Assembly (NCBI GenBank): GCA_003599235.1
Contig: QZJE01000011.1
Span: 21,554 to 85,553 of the forward strand
DNA: 64,000 nucleotides
Direction: 5' to 3'
Origin: Actinomycetota bacterium
Lineage (GTDB): Bacteria; Actinomycetota; Aquicultoria; SURF-47
In this document: positions 46,801-54,393 of the stretch, in pieces
Position numbering within the stretch: the stretch's first letter is position 1
Layout: every line of letters starts with the position of its first letter
Program-made: the position numbers and the translations under genes
The notes under the pieces: generated by a model
What the model was told of the DNA's origin: nothing
Database searches by the model: none
What the model saw: the letters and a program-made list of their open reading frames with translations, nothing else

Positions 46801-47289
46801 ACTAACATCAAGGTACTCCAGGCCTCCGCCAGAGCCACTTCCAAACTGCTCCACTGTTGCAATAAGAGAGTTTGTGCTTCCGTTTATTACGTGCAAAGCA
46901 GGTCCGTACCAATAATCATTTCTGGTCACATATATCCTGTTAGTTATAGAATTAACAGCAACCCCCCGTCCTCCTGTTGAACTACTGATTGCACCAATTA
47001 CCCGCAACGAAGGATCTTGTATAGCAATGTCAGCGTCATCGGTAGCTTGGGAACCGGTTGCCAAAGAGCTTGTTCTGGTAGTTGCCGACCCTGCAGTATT
47101 ATCATCTGAGGTTCCTGGAATAAAATCTGGACCAACTATCCTGTTATTTTCAAAGTCTCCCTTATTGGACCATGTTACTGTATAAGTGGTGGCAGATGAG
47201 TAATTACTGTATATAAAAGCAAGCCCAGCAATAATCAGCATGCATAAAAGAGCAATATGAACTTTCGCTTTATTGCTTTTATTTCTCAT
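43801..47289 (-). CDS. Giant multiheme c-type cytochrome with N-terminal beta-propeller
   Basis: The 1162-residue protein begins with a signal helix (about 9-30). A YVTN/YncE-type beta-propeller spans about 85-400 ('YKIYVGNNGSDNISVIDGST', 'KVYIVDQGNNRISVLNP'). Residues about 497-1080 contain 22 CxxCH heme motifs plus three variants (CxCH, Cx3CH, Cx4CH), so up to 25 hemes. A C-terminal membrane helix follows (about 1137-1157), preceded by a Pro-rich linker. It probably conducts electrons across the cell surface, as in extracellular electron transfer. The propeller-cytochrome fusion and C-terminal anchor are notable. ccdA and fdhD nearby fit this role. Confidence 0.88.
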   Translation of the reverse strand: MRNKSNKAKVHIALLCMLIIAGLAFIYSNYSSATTYTVTWSNKGDFENNRIVGPDFIPGTSDDNTAGSATTRTSSLATGSQATDDADIAIQDPSLRVIGAISSSTGGRGVAVNSITNRIYVTRNDYWYGPALHVINGSTNSLIATVEQFGSGSGGGLEYLDVSETYNEIYIPDNDDDCVYVVDGATNNKTNTIIVGDYPRAVVVCESPYKIYVGNNGSDNISVIDGSTKTVTTTISGFNNPYKMAVYNNKVYIVDQGNNRISVLNPATDTVVNNIALPSGSLPYDIAATSDKLFVANFWTQKVSVIDGVSEQIVATINGSWYTNSIDANPTTDQVFVNRFLADGQVDVYSASDYSHQTTLSSSGVLDVGVNPSTSTIYMSSSSVDYAYNAYPATATVTGLKVNANQAVKWKNLSYNTTTPSGTSISFRARSADTEAGLSSATWRTPLGTDNLEKTVAIAKWLEIEVTLTSSSDGLLAPSVQDITASYEPVSASSSDCSTCHSTYPTEQFDQYLETNNVIYGSCLCHSGIGSHWGSSYSTPYGNFKGASSLTLSSASLHAKHLDEHLDNDAGNCESNCHHHSVTRDEDCSLCHAANKENCKRCHYSANCSSCHTASINHSSHGPVTARTSKISTGTGYQTVDITCTNSNCHTATFNTPLLDQHDSGDGALVLAPNCSNCHYQDQSNRTTTTITKSGHGDLNGKHLSTISSDSNSSNNLNKYCANCHNQYINTEHTSRTTSATGQTMTCDSCHRFSELNGDTSGNISSSVISKEAVKIAIRQNNSTTCQACHVVHDESDSAHTYSGLDSSCQDCHSKVISESHLTRGLNCLSCHQYSGSVLNTTDVSNAITQNKVNCTQCHSNANDPHPDAQKTAKHEDITLETNCKICHIKNLSTEHQNKGVPCTSCHQTDIAISKPTTCTSCHSTTHNFSKLHVSKSFSKNCTKCHSSDIRTEHTNRGKTCTSCHETISGSAYTTNAKVPNNVKKAVEKGQTNCSACHSGHSSNTNDCSTCHKTDKSCTKCHKDYQKHKGQIDCTTCHANAFGIHHNNEANKPKSCYSCHYTTDHSSDNANATCLTCHNGAEHHESISYLAAVVKRTDDSAVVFDRSKLKSSKTMPFGIAIPQIPPEEPKGPISKETSLVVIGGLLLASFSIGLAAKLLGRQ

Positions 47290-47317
47290 AATTTTTTCTT
47301 CTTAACCTCTACTAATA

Positions 47318-47344
47318 ATATCGGCAAAAAGTTCTAAATGGTTA
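47318..47344 (-). promoter_or_regulatory. Sigma-28/sigma-D-like promoter of the multiheme cytochrome
   Basis: TAAC (47341-47344), 15 bases, then GCCGATAT (47318-47325), a full match to the sigma-D -10. The -35 overlaps the fdhD stop codon, so the promoter sits within the 52-base gap. Confidence 0.6.
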
Positions 47345-48106
47345 ACAAAAAGAAGTATAAACGTTAGCTTTTTGGCCCCGGGCATATCCGATAACAGTCA
47401 ACCCAAGCTTTTGAGCTAATAAGACTGCTAAATCAGTAGGAGTAGAGCGGGAGATTATTAAGGGGATTTTGGCTCTGGCTACCTTAGGAATCATCTCAGA
47501 AGCAATCCTGCCGGTAGTAAACAACATCTTGTCGTTAGTTTTAATATCATCTATCAGGCAATATCCGATTACCTTATCAACTGCATTATGGCGGCCAACA
47601 TCTTCAGCATAATATAGGAATCCGTTTTTATCAGCCAATCCACCTGCATGAAAACCTCCGGAGCTGCGGTACAATTCACCTTTTTGGCTAAAATCTTTAG
47701 CTAGTAAAAGGATGTTTTCCAAGGCAAAGTTATTGGTTTTAACTTCAAGTGGCTTAATGTTGTTAAATTGGCTAAAAGAAACTCCACCACCACAACCAGT
47801 CGTTAGGTAGCTTTTCGATAACAATTTTTTAGCATCTATCTGTTTTTTTGTTTCGATATATAAAATACCTTTTTTCTCGCCTATAAGCTCAGTTTTTATG
47901 TCATCAAGGCTTTTAATTATGCCTTGTCCATATAGAAAACCCAAGGTAAACTCCCTAATTTTATCGGGAGTAATCATAATTCTAACCAGCTCCTCATCGT
48001 TTAGAATAATGGTTACCGGTTTTTCTTTTGGCACCAAAATATCCATAGAACTTAGAACTCCCTGGTTGTATTCAGTTATTTTTAGCTTTTCTGTTTCTTT
48101 GCCCAT
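47342..48106 (-). CDS. fdhD: Formate dehydrogenase accessory sulfurtransferase
   Basis: The 254-residue FdhD protein has 'DEELVRIMITPDKIREFTLGFL', 'YAEDVGRHNAVDKVIGYCLI' and 'LFTTGRIASEMIPKVARAKI'. It sulfurates the molybdenum/tungsten cofactor of formate dehydrogenase, which feeds the Wood-Ljungdahl methyl branch. The Cys loop reads 'TTGCGGGVSF', with one Cys where many members have CxxC. It overlaps mobA by 25 bases. Confidence 0.93.
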   Translation of the reverse strand: MGKETEKLKITEYNQGVLSSMDILVPKEKPVTIILNDEELVRIMITPDKIREFTLGFLYGQGIIKSLDDIKTELIGEKKGILYIETKKQIDAKKLLSKSYLTTGCGGGVSFSQFNNIKPLEVKTNNFALENILLLAKDFSQKGELYRSSGGFHAGGLADKNGFLYYAEDVGRHNAVDKVIGYCLIDDIKTNDKMLFTTGRIASEMIPKVARAKIPLIISRSTPTDLAVLLAQKLGLTVIGYARGQKANVYTSFC

Positions 48107-48675
48107 AAGGTTTTAGCCTTTAGAAAATCTTTCACTGTATTAATGTTAAAAAAAGATAAAAGCCCTGGATCTAGCTGGTTTACCTTGTCCTCATTAACAT
48201 AATTAACTTTAGCTTCACTGTAAAAAGATGTTACCTTATACTCTCCTCTTTTAATCGCTTTATTTGTCATCGCCAAACAATTTCGGTGATAAACTGCGTG
48301 TAGAGGCTGCAAGCGCCCACATACTTGGGGAACGCAAACATCGTATCCATAAGATTCTTTAGCTATTAGTTGCAAAACATCTGCATTTAAAAAAGGCATA
48401 TCGCAAGCTACAACAAAACTATAATCATTAGAAGCATTGGCTAATCCGTTGCTTAAGCCAAGAAGCGGACCTTGTTTTTGTTCTTCTTCTTTAACTAGCC
48501 TAACCCCAGGAATTGCGTCAAAGTCATTTGGCTTTTTAGTAACGATAAGTACTTCACTACAAAGCGAGGATAATGAGTTGGCAGCAATTTCGATTAAGGT
48601 TTTATCGTCTAGCTTAAGTAAACACTTATTTTTTAAACGACTACTTTGGCCACCAGCAAGAATTATTCCAGTCAT
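48082..48675 (-). CDS. mobA: Molybdenum cofactor guanylyltransferase
   Basis: The 197-residue protein has 'GIILAGGQSSRLKNKCLLKL' (nucleotide-binding), 'FVVACDMPFLNADVLQLI' and 'LQPLHAVYHRNCL'. It attaches GMP to molybdopterin, needed by formate dehydrogenases. It is coupled to fdhD. TATAAT ends 6 bases before its ATG, so the mRNA may be leaderless. Confidence 0.92.
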   Translation of the reverse strand: MTGIILAGGQSSRLKNKCLLKLDDKTLIEIAANSLSSLCSEVLIVTKKPNDFDAIPGVRLVKEEEQKQGPLLGLSNGLANASNDYSFVVACDMPFLNADVLQLIAKESYGYDVCVPQVCGRLQPLHAVYHRNCLAMTNKAIKRGEYKVTSFYSEAKVNYVNEDKVNQLDPGLLSFFNINTVKDFLKAKTLWAKKQKS

Positions 48676-48681
48676 TGGTCT

Positions 48682-48687
48682 ATTATA
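48682..48687 (-). promoter_or_regulatory. -10 box of mobA-fdhD (leaderless layout)
   Basis: A perfect TATAAT on the minus strand ends 6 bases before the mobA ATG. No ribosome binding site. Confidence 0.55.
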
Positions 48688-48710
48688 TAGAGGGTTGAGC
48701 TTTAGAGTCT

Positions 48711-49307
48711 TTAATCTGAGATAGTTATTTTTTCAATGGTGGCATCGACTACTGGCTTGTCTCCTAGGCCGACCTCTTCTTTTCCAATCTTCAAAACAAC
48801 ATCCAACCCCTTAGTTACTTCACCGAAAACAGTATGTTTGCCATCTAACCAGGGAGTCTCTTTAGCGGTAACGATAAAGAACTGGCTTCCGTTAGTGTTT
48901 TTCCCCCTGTTAGCCATTGCTAGCTTTCCCTGGGTTAGTTTGATTTTATTAATCTCGTCTTCGAACTCATATCCCGGACCGCCTGTTCCGGTTCCTTTTG
49001 GATCACCGCCCTGGATCATGAAATCCTTAATAACCCGGTGAAAAATAGTCCCGTCATAGTAGCCTTCCTTAGATAAATATACAAAATTATTAACTGTTTT
49101 TGGGGCTTCTTTAGCAAATAATTTGATTTCAATTATCCCTGAGGATGTTTCCATTTTAGCGGTGTATGTTTTACTGGTATCTATCTTCATTGTTGGGGCT
49201 TTATCATATGTTTTCTCCACTTTTTTCTCCTGTTCTTGTCCAGAATTGCATCCGATAAACCCAGCTGCAATCACTAAAATTATTAAAACAACGAGCATTT
49301 TTTTCAT
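48711..49307 (-). CDS. Cyclophilin-type peptidyl-prolyl isomerase lipoprotein
   Basis: The 198-residue protein has a lipoprotein signal 'ILVIAAGFIGC' with the acylated Cys at about 20, then a cyclophilin domain ('TVNNFVYLSKEGYYDGTIFH', 'FMIQGGDPKGTGTGGPGYEF', 'NTNGSQFFI', 'LDGKHTVFGEV'). It would help exported proteins fold outside the membrane, for example the large surface proteins nearby. The predicted mRNA is leaderless. Confidence 0.94.
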   Translation of the reverse strand: MKKMLVVLIILVIAAGFIGCNSGQEQEKKVEKTYDKAPTMKIDTSKTYTAKMETSSGIIEIKLFAKEAPKTVNNFVYLSKEGYYDGTIFHRVIKDFMIQGGDPKGTGTGGPGYEFEDEINKIKLTQGKLAMANRGKNTNGSQFFIVTAKETPWLDGKHTVFGEVTKGLDVVLKIGKEEVGLGDKPVVDATIEKITISD

Positions 49308-49314
49308 AAAGCGA

Positions 49315-49323
49315 ATTATAGCA
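49315..49323 (-). promoter_or_regulatory. Extended -10 promoter of the cyclophilin lipoprotein (leaderless layout)
   Basis: TGCTATAAT, a perfect extended -10, ends 7 bases before the ATG at 49307. It faces the promoter at 49338 within a 45-base divergent spacer. Confidence 0.65.
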
Positions 49324-49337
49324 CTAGTAAAGCTAAA

Positions 49338-49346
49338 TGTTATACT
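49338..49346 (+). promoter_or_regulatory. Extended -10 promoter of the flavoprotein (leaderless layout)
   Basis: TGTTATACT ends 6 bases before the ATG at 49353. No ribosome binding site. Confidence 0.6.
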
Positions 49347-49352
49347 CCTAAT

Positions 49353-49931
49353 ATGAAAAAAATAAGAGTAGCAGCTTTTTTAGGAAGCCCCAGAAAACAA
49401 GGCAATACCGAACTTTTGCTGAATAAAGCCGTAGAAGGAGTTAAAAGCCAAGGCTATAACGTTAAAGTCTATAATCTTTGTGAGCTTAAGATTATGCCTT
49501 GCCAGGATTGCAGCGGCTGCGAGGAAACCGGAACATGCAAATATCACGACGATATGGACCAAATATATAGCACCATTAGGCAATATAATCATTTTATATT
49601 AGCCTCTCCGGTCTTTTTTGCCGGCCTTTCTGCCCAAACCAAAATGATGATTGATAGGTGCCAGGCTTTTTGGTGCCAAAAATATCTATTAGGCAAGCCT
49701 CTTAGTCAAAAACCGGTCGAGCGTAGAGGGCTGTTCATTGTAGTGGGCGGAATGAAGCAGGAAGATGAATATCAAGCAGTCGGTTTGTGTGCTAAAGCTT
49801 TTTTCAGATCAATTAGCGTCAATAGCCATCAAAGTTTAAGTTTAAGCGGAGTAGACGAAAAAGGAGCAATACTAAAACATCCGCAAATGTTAGACCAAGC
49901 TTATCTTTGCGGGCAAAAATTAGTACAATAG
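49353..49931 (+). CDS. NADPH-dependent FMN reductase / iron-sulfur flavoprotein family
   Basis: The 192-residue protein has 'AAFLGSPRKQGNTELLLNKA' (FMN phosphate loop), 'CQDCSGCEETGTCKYHDDM' (compact Cys cluster likely to bind 4Fe-4S) and 'ILASPVFFAGLSAQTKMMID'. It is a soluble electron-transfer flavoprotein of anaerobes; partners are unknown. It is divergent from the cyclophilin gene. Confidence 0.88.
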   Translation: MKKIRVAAFLGSPRKQGNTELLLNKAVEGVKSQGYNVKVYNLCELKIMPCQDCSGCEETGTCKYHDDMDQIYSTIRQYNHFILASPVFFAGLSAQTKMMIDRCQAFWCQKYLLGKPLSQKPVERRGLFIVVGGMKQEDEYQAVGLCAKAFFRSISVNSHQSLSLSGVDEKGAILKHPQMLDQAYLCGQKLVQ

Positions 49932-49964
49932 CAATTGTTGACTAATTTAATATAATATAAGCCG

Positions 49965-49993
49965 TTGATTTTGGGCAGTAAGTAAGGTATACT
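49965..49993 (+). promoter_or_regulatory. Promoter of the B12-radical SAM gene
   Basis: TTGATT (49965-49970), exactly 17 bases, then TATACT (49988-49993). The predicted start is near 50000. The transcript would open with a 7-bp hairpin AGTTGTT/AACAACT (49995-50014) just before GGAGG (50015-50019). Confidence 0.65.
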
Positions 49994-50027
49994 AAGTTGT
50001 TAATAGGAACAACTGGAGGGCAGCAAA

Positions 50028-51788
50028 ATCCTAAGACCGCAAGCAGATTTAATTTTTTTTCACGCACCAAGCGTATATGATTTCCGCGAAAACTCCATAC
50101 TTTATGGCCCAGTTAGCGATTTGGTCCCATCGGGTCCTATCTTTGAGATGTATCCGATAGGGCTTACTACCATCCAAGAGTACCTTAAACGATACGGCTA
50201 TTCGGTTCGGATAATAAATATCGCCCTTAAGATGCTAAAAAACCCAAAGTTTAACCCGGAAAAATTAATCGCCGAGTTAAACCCTAAGGCATTTGGGATA
50301 GATTTGCATTGGCTGCCGCATTGCCATGGCAGCCTGGAAATAGCTAAACTAGTAAAGAAATATCATCCCAACACCCCCGTAATTTTTGGTGGGCTTTCAT
50401 CAAGTTATTTTCATAGAGACCTTGTTCAATATAACCAGGTAGATTATGTCCTTAGAGGAGATACTACCGAGGAGCCATTAAGACAATTAATGGATTGCAT
50501 CACCCAAAATAAAGAACCCAAAGATGTACCTAACTTAACTTGGCAAAAAGACGGCCAGGTGATAGAAAACCCTTTTAGTCACGTCCCAGTTGATATTGAT
50601 GACATCTGTATCGATTACCGGCAAGTATTTAAAGCCGTTGTCCGTTATATGGATTTAGAAGGTCATTTGCCCTTTGCTAATTGGATGGAGTATCCCATAA
50701 CCGCTGTTATGACTTGTAGGGGATGTAATCATCCTTGTGTTATATGTGGCGGCTCGGCATATAGCTTCAAGCATTTCTACAATAGACCGAAAACCGCTTA
50801 TAGAAGTCCCGAAAAAGTAGCCGCTGACATTAAAAATATAGCTAAAACAACCAGGGGACCGATTTTTGTTTTGGGTGACTTAAGGCATGCAGGAGACAAT
50901 TTTGCCGACAAAATATTAGAGCTATGCAAGCCCATGAAGATTAAAAACCAAATGGCCTTCGAACTCTTCACGCCCGCTGGACCAGATTACTTTAAAAAGT
51001 TAAACGAGACTTTTAAACACTATAGTATCGAAATGTCTATTGAAAGCCATGATGAGAAGGTCAGGAAAGCATCCGGTAAATATTATAACAACCAAGAAAT
51101 TGAAGAAACCATCGACGCTGCCCTATCAAACGGATGCGAACGATTTGATGTCTTCTTTTTAACCGGACTGCCCAAACAAACCCTGGAATCTGCAGTTGAA
51201 ACAGTTGATTACTGTGACCTTATGTATAAAAGATTTAATAACGATAAAAGGCTCCTTTTCTTTATCTCCCCGGTCGGCCCTTTCTTAGACCCAGGAAGTG
51301 CTGCTTTTGAGCATCCCGAAAAACACGGTTACAAAATACTTTTTAAAGATTTAGAAAGTCACCGCCAATCTCTGCTTCAGCCGAGCTGGAAATACACTCT
51401 TAACTATGAGACCAAATGGATGGATAGAAACCAGCTAGTAGAAGCTACATACCAAGCCGCTTTAGGTCTTAATGATTTAAAGAGAAAGTGCGGTGTTATT
51501 AAAAAAGATATTGCCGACAGAACAGAAAAAAGAATTGAGCAAGCCATGGAATTAATGAGTGTCATCGATGAAATAATGGCTATTAAGGATACCGCTACCA
51601 GGGAAGTAGTTTTAAAAGAGCTTAAAGAAAAAGTAAAAGGCTCTTCCATTTCAACCGTTTGTGAGAAAAAAGAACTAGAATGGCCGGTTAAGAGAGCATA
51701 TAACTTTCGCATAACCGGCATCCTCAAAACTATTCTTAGACCTTCTGCTAAAGCAAAAGAGGCTAAAAAAGAACTTACCGGTGTTTGA
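50028..51788 (+). CDS. B12-binding radical SAM protein with apparent AUC start codon
   Basis: A cobalamin-binding domain is followed by a radical SAM core with 'CRGCNHPCVICGGS' (CxxxCxxC for the 4Fe-4S cluster). It resembles the MJ1487-like B12-radical SAM subgroup; the substrate is unknown. The conserved N-terminus ('FFHAPSVYDFRENSILYGPV') lies upstream of the first usual start (TTG 50121), and no ATG, GTG or TTG occurs between the stop at 50004 and 50121 in this frame. GGAGG at 50015-50019 is correctly spaced for an ATC at 50028. This gives 586 residues. Confidence 0.8.
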   Translation: MLRPQADLIFFHAPSVYDFRENSILYGPVSDLVPSGPIFEMYPIGLTTIQEYLKRYGYSVRIINIALKMLKNPKFNPEKLIAELNPKAFGIDLHWLPHCHGSLEIAKLVKKYHPNTPVIFGGLSSSYFHRDLVQYNQVDYVLRGDTTEEPLRQLMDCITQNKEPKDVPNLTWQKDGQVIENPFSHVPVDIDDICIDYRQVFKAVVRYMDLEGHLPFANWMEYPITAVMTCRGCNHPCVICGGSAYSFKHFYNRPKTAYRSPEKVAADIKNIAKTTRGPIFVLGDLRHAGDNFADKILELCKPMKIKNQMAFELFTPAGPDYFKKLNETFKHYSIEMSIESHDEKVRKASGKYYNNQEIEETIDAALSNGCERFDVFFLTGLPKQTLESAVETVDYCDLMYKRFNNDKRLLFFISPVGPFLDPGSAAFEHPEKHGYKILFKDLESHRQSLLQPSWKYTLNYETKWMDRNQLVEATYQAALGLNDLKRKCGVIKKDIADRTEKRIEQAMELMSVIDEIMAIKDTATREVVLKELKEKVKGSSISTVCEKKELEWPVKRAYNFRITGILKTILRPSAKAKEAKKELTGV

Positions 51789-51814
51789 CAAATGCAACTA
51801 CCTGCTATTAAACT
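51785..51814 (+). promoter_or_regulatory. Candidate promoter of the exported protein at 51878
   Basis: TTGACA (51785-51790), 18 bases, then TAAACT (51809-51814). A little downstream AGCGATAGTACTAATA (51824 on) shares the CGATAxTAxTAxTA core with the sigma-28-like promoters, but with a poor -35. Which one is used is unclear. Confidence 0.35.
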
Positions 51815-51877
51815 ATAGATTGTAGCGATAGTACTAATAACAAAAATATATATTCGCAGCAAAAAAAGGAGTGTCAA

Positions 51878-53557
51878 ATGAAAAAACTAATCGCCATCGT
51901 CGTAGCTTTAAGCCTTATGGTTTTAATTCTTCCATTAATCTCTTCGGCAGCAAATCCTAAATCCCTGTTGTGGGGAACATCAGCGAAATTATCTTCTGCC
52001 AACTCAACCGTAGGCAATATCCCAGATATTGAACCAGACGGGCGTGGAGGGGCAATCTTTGTTTGGGAAGAAACCAACGCCACAATTGGTGCAGGAGCAA
52101 GAATCCAAAGGGTAGATAAAAACGGAGTAAATAAGTGGGGGCAAAACGGAAAACTGGTAAGTGCGTCTGCTACCGTCCCCATTGTTAAACCAGACCTTAA
52201 AGGCAATTTCATCGTAATAGCTAAAACATCCGGTGATGATTTCATCCTTCAAAAATATTCGATTGCTGGAACCCCTCTGTGGGGAGCAGGAACGACAGTA
52301 AGTGCCTCCAGTGAAGATTATTGGCCAAGAGCTGTTGCCGATGGAAAAGGAGGCCTTATTTTCACTTGGTCATCAGGAAGCGCAGGAAGTAAAGAGCTTT
52401 ATGCAAACGCTGTTAACACTAATGGAAATATTAGATATGCAAATAAAGTTATTGCCAACGCAACTGACGACCAGTATAGTCCAGAGATTTGCACTGATGG
52501 CTCTTCTGGCGCCTATATTAGCTGGGTAGATGAAAGAAGAGGCTCTAATTATAGAGATCTATATATGCAAAGAGTAAGCTATCACTTAAACCCCTATTGG
52601 CAAACTAACGGTATTGCAGCAGTAACTGCTAAAGAAGCATCTAATACCCCCAGTTTCCATATAGCTATTGATAAACACAAAAAAATCTATCTTCGTTGGA
52701 GCGAACTAAACACTGATGCTAAATATTACGTTTATGCTCAAAGATTTAATCCGGGCAATGGAAACAGGGTTTGGACAAACGATACTCAAATAAGCCAAGC
52801 CTTAGATGCTACCGGTCTCTACAGGGACGGCTTAACTCCTCAAGTAAGCGGTTTTATGACTTTCTATAATAATATTTCCGCCGGGAGTTCAAACATCCTT
52901 GGTGGGCAAATTAATGCCGCCGGCAGCTTAGTATTCAGCGAAGGCACCGCCGGAAAAAACATTACTTCCTCTATATCTGCAGCCAATAAATACCTACTTT
53001 ACAATGTTTGCGACGAAGTTAATAAAACTCTTTTGTCTTGGAATCAAACAAATGATGCAAGCTACGATTTAGTTGTTCAACGAGTTGATTCTTCCGGAAA
53101 TCTTGCTTGGGGAGCAAGCGGGGTAACCATTGCTACCGGTTTAAGCGGATATACAAATGACGGAGGCCAAAATAACTCATCTAATATTATTGCTGATGGG
53201 TATGGAAGTTTACTAGCCATATTTTTTAGAAACGGAGGAACTGCCTCTAACGGTCTTTACGTTCAGAAAGTGGGCAATAACGATACCAGCAAACCCATAC
53301 TAAAAGGCATAAATATTAAAAACAGACAAACTTTTAGGCGCGGCTTTTTAATGAAAGTAAAGGCCTATGATAAACAAAGCGGTATTTACCGTGTTGATTA
53401 TTACCTAGACAAAAATCTATATAAAACCATGTACAAAAACCTAAAAGCCACCTTAAGCCCTTCTAGGGTAAAAAAAGGCAGAAGAACTCTTAAGGTAATC
53501 GTCTGGAATGCTGCCGGGGTCGGTAAGTCGTTGTATAGAACGATTTATATTAGGTAA
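51878..53557 (+). CDS. Exported repeat protein with basic C-terminal module
   Basis: The 559-residue protein has a signal peptide (about 1-25, 'LMVLILPLISSAA'). A series of beta-propeller-like repeats follows: 'PDIEPDGRGGAIFVWEE', 'RAVADGKGGLIFTWSS', 'PEICTDGSSGAYISWVDE' and 'SNIIADGYGSLLAIFF'. The last ~80 residues form a basic module ('SRVKKGRRTLKVIVWNAAG') similar to the end of the 42024 product. It is secreted, with unknown ligand. AAGGAG precedes the ATG. Confidence 0.8.
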   Translation: MKKLIAIVVALSLMVLILPLISSAANPKSLLWGTSAKLSSANSTVGNIPDIEPDGRGGAIFVWEETNATIGAGARIQRVDKNGVNKWGQNGKLVSASATVPIVKPDLKGNFIVIAKTSGDDFILQKYSIAGTPLWGAGTTVSASSEDYWPRAVADGKGGLIFTWSSGSAGSKELYANAVNTNGNIRYANKVIANATDDQYSPEICTDGSSGAYISWVDERRGSNYRDLYMQRVSYHLNPYWQTNGIAAVTAKEASNTPSFHIAIDKHKKIYLRWSELNTDAKYYVYAQRFNPGNGNRVWTNDTQISQALDATGLYRDGLTPQVSGFMTFYNNISAGSSNILGGQINAAGSLVFSEGTAGKNITSSISAANKYLLYNVCDEVNKTLLSWNQTNDASYDLVVQRVDSSGNLAWGASGVTIATGLSGYTNDGGQNNSSNIIADGYGSLLAIFFRNGGTASNGLYVQKVGNNDTSKPILKGINIKNRQTFRRGFLMKVKAYDKQSGIYRVDYYLDKNLYKTMYKNLKATLSPSRVKKGRRTLKVIVWNAAGVGKSLYRTIYIR

Positions 53558-53560
53558 TTA

Positions 53561-53591
53561 TGTAGGGGCACGGCCGCGCCGTGCCCCTACA
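53561..53591. repeat. Perfect 14-bp-stem GGGGC palindrome between convergent genes
   Basis: TGTAGGGGCACGGC (53561-53574) and GCCGTGCCCCTACA (53578-53591) pair perfectly around a 3-base loop. It lies between the convergent exported-protein and ecfT genes and may act as a bidirectional terminator. The ends match 3497-3559. Confidence 0.85.
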
Positions 53592-53595
53592 ATTA

Positions 53596-54393
53596 TCATT
53601 TAATAAACAACGCAAGACCACATATTAAAACAACGCTTACAAGAGAAGCAATGTCTTTAGTTTTTAATACTGACTCTTTATATCTCGTCCTTCCTTCTCC
53701 CCCGCGATAACCTCTAGCCTCCATGGCCATCCCTAGTTCATCGGCTCTTTGATAGGCAATTACAAATAACGGAATAACAATGGGCAACAGAGATTTAGCT
53801 CTTAAAAAAATGTTTTTGCTTTCAAAATCAGCCCCCCTGGCCTTTTGAGCTTTAATAATTTTTTGAGCTTGGACAAGTAGCTCTGGTATATAGCGCAAGG
53901 CAATAGTCATAACCATGGCTATTTCATGAGATGGAAAACGAATTATCGCTAAAGGAGATAATAAGAGTTCAAAACTATCAGCCATAGCAACAGAGGTAGT
54001 AGTAAAAGTCATAATAGAGGCAAAGCAAACCAGTAAACTTATTCTACAAACAACTAACATCCCTTGGTTTAGACCTTCTAATGTAATTCTGCTAAGTAAA
54101 ATACCTTTGCCTATTGGACTGCCAGAGCTGAAAAATATTTGAAGTATAAAGGAAAGGATAAGAATATATAACACCGGCCTGATAGCTTTAAATAGCCAGG
54201 AAAGTGTTAAATCGCTTAAGTAAAAAACAAAGACAAAGAAAAGAGCAATAAAAATGAAAGCATAAAAACTGCTTACTAAAAAAAGCGTTAGACTAAATAA
54301 CAAAACGCAAATGATTTTGATGCGGCCGTCAAGCCTATGAATAAAAGAATTGCCGGGATAATAAGTTCCGATGGTTAAATTGGCCAAGTTCAC
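53596..54393 (-). CDS. ecfT: ECF transporter transmembrane protein EcfT
   Basis: The 265-residue protein has about six hydrophobic helices and the two coupling motifs, 'IIKAQKARGADFES' and 'GMAMEARGYRGGEG', that contact the ATPases. It is the shared membrane unit for vitamin or metal uptake. The GTG start overlaps the ecfA2 stop (GTGA). No S component is encoded in the window. Confidence 0.95.
   Translation of the reverse strand: MNLANLTIGTYYPGNSFIHRLDGRIKIICVLLFSLTLFLVSSFYAFIFIALFFVFVFYLSDLTLSWLFKAIRPVLYILILSFILQIFFSSGSPIGKGILLSRITLEGLNQGMLVVCRISLLVCFASIMTFTTTSVAMADSFELLLSPLAIIRFPSHEIAMVMTIALRYIPELLVQAQKIIKAQKARGADFESKNIFLRAKSLLPIVIPLFVIAYQRADELGMAMEARGYRGGEGRTRYKESVLKTKDIASLVSVVLICGLALFIK

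Noticed and set aside
50004..50121. Frameshift at the start of the B12-radical SAM gene
   Set aside because: The frame is open from 50007 onward and the conserved N-terminus reads cleanly in it; only the start codon is unusual.
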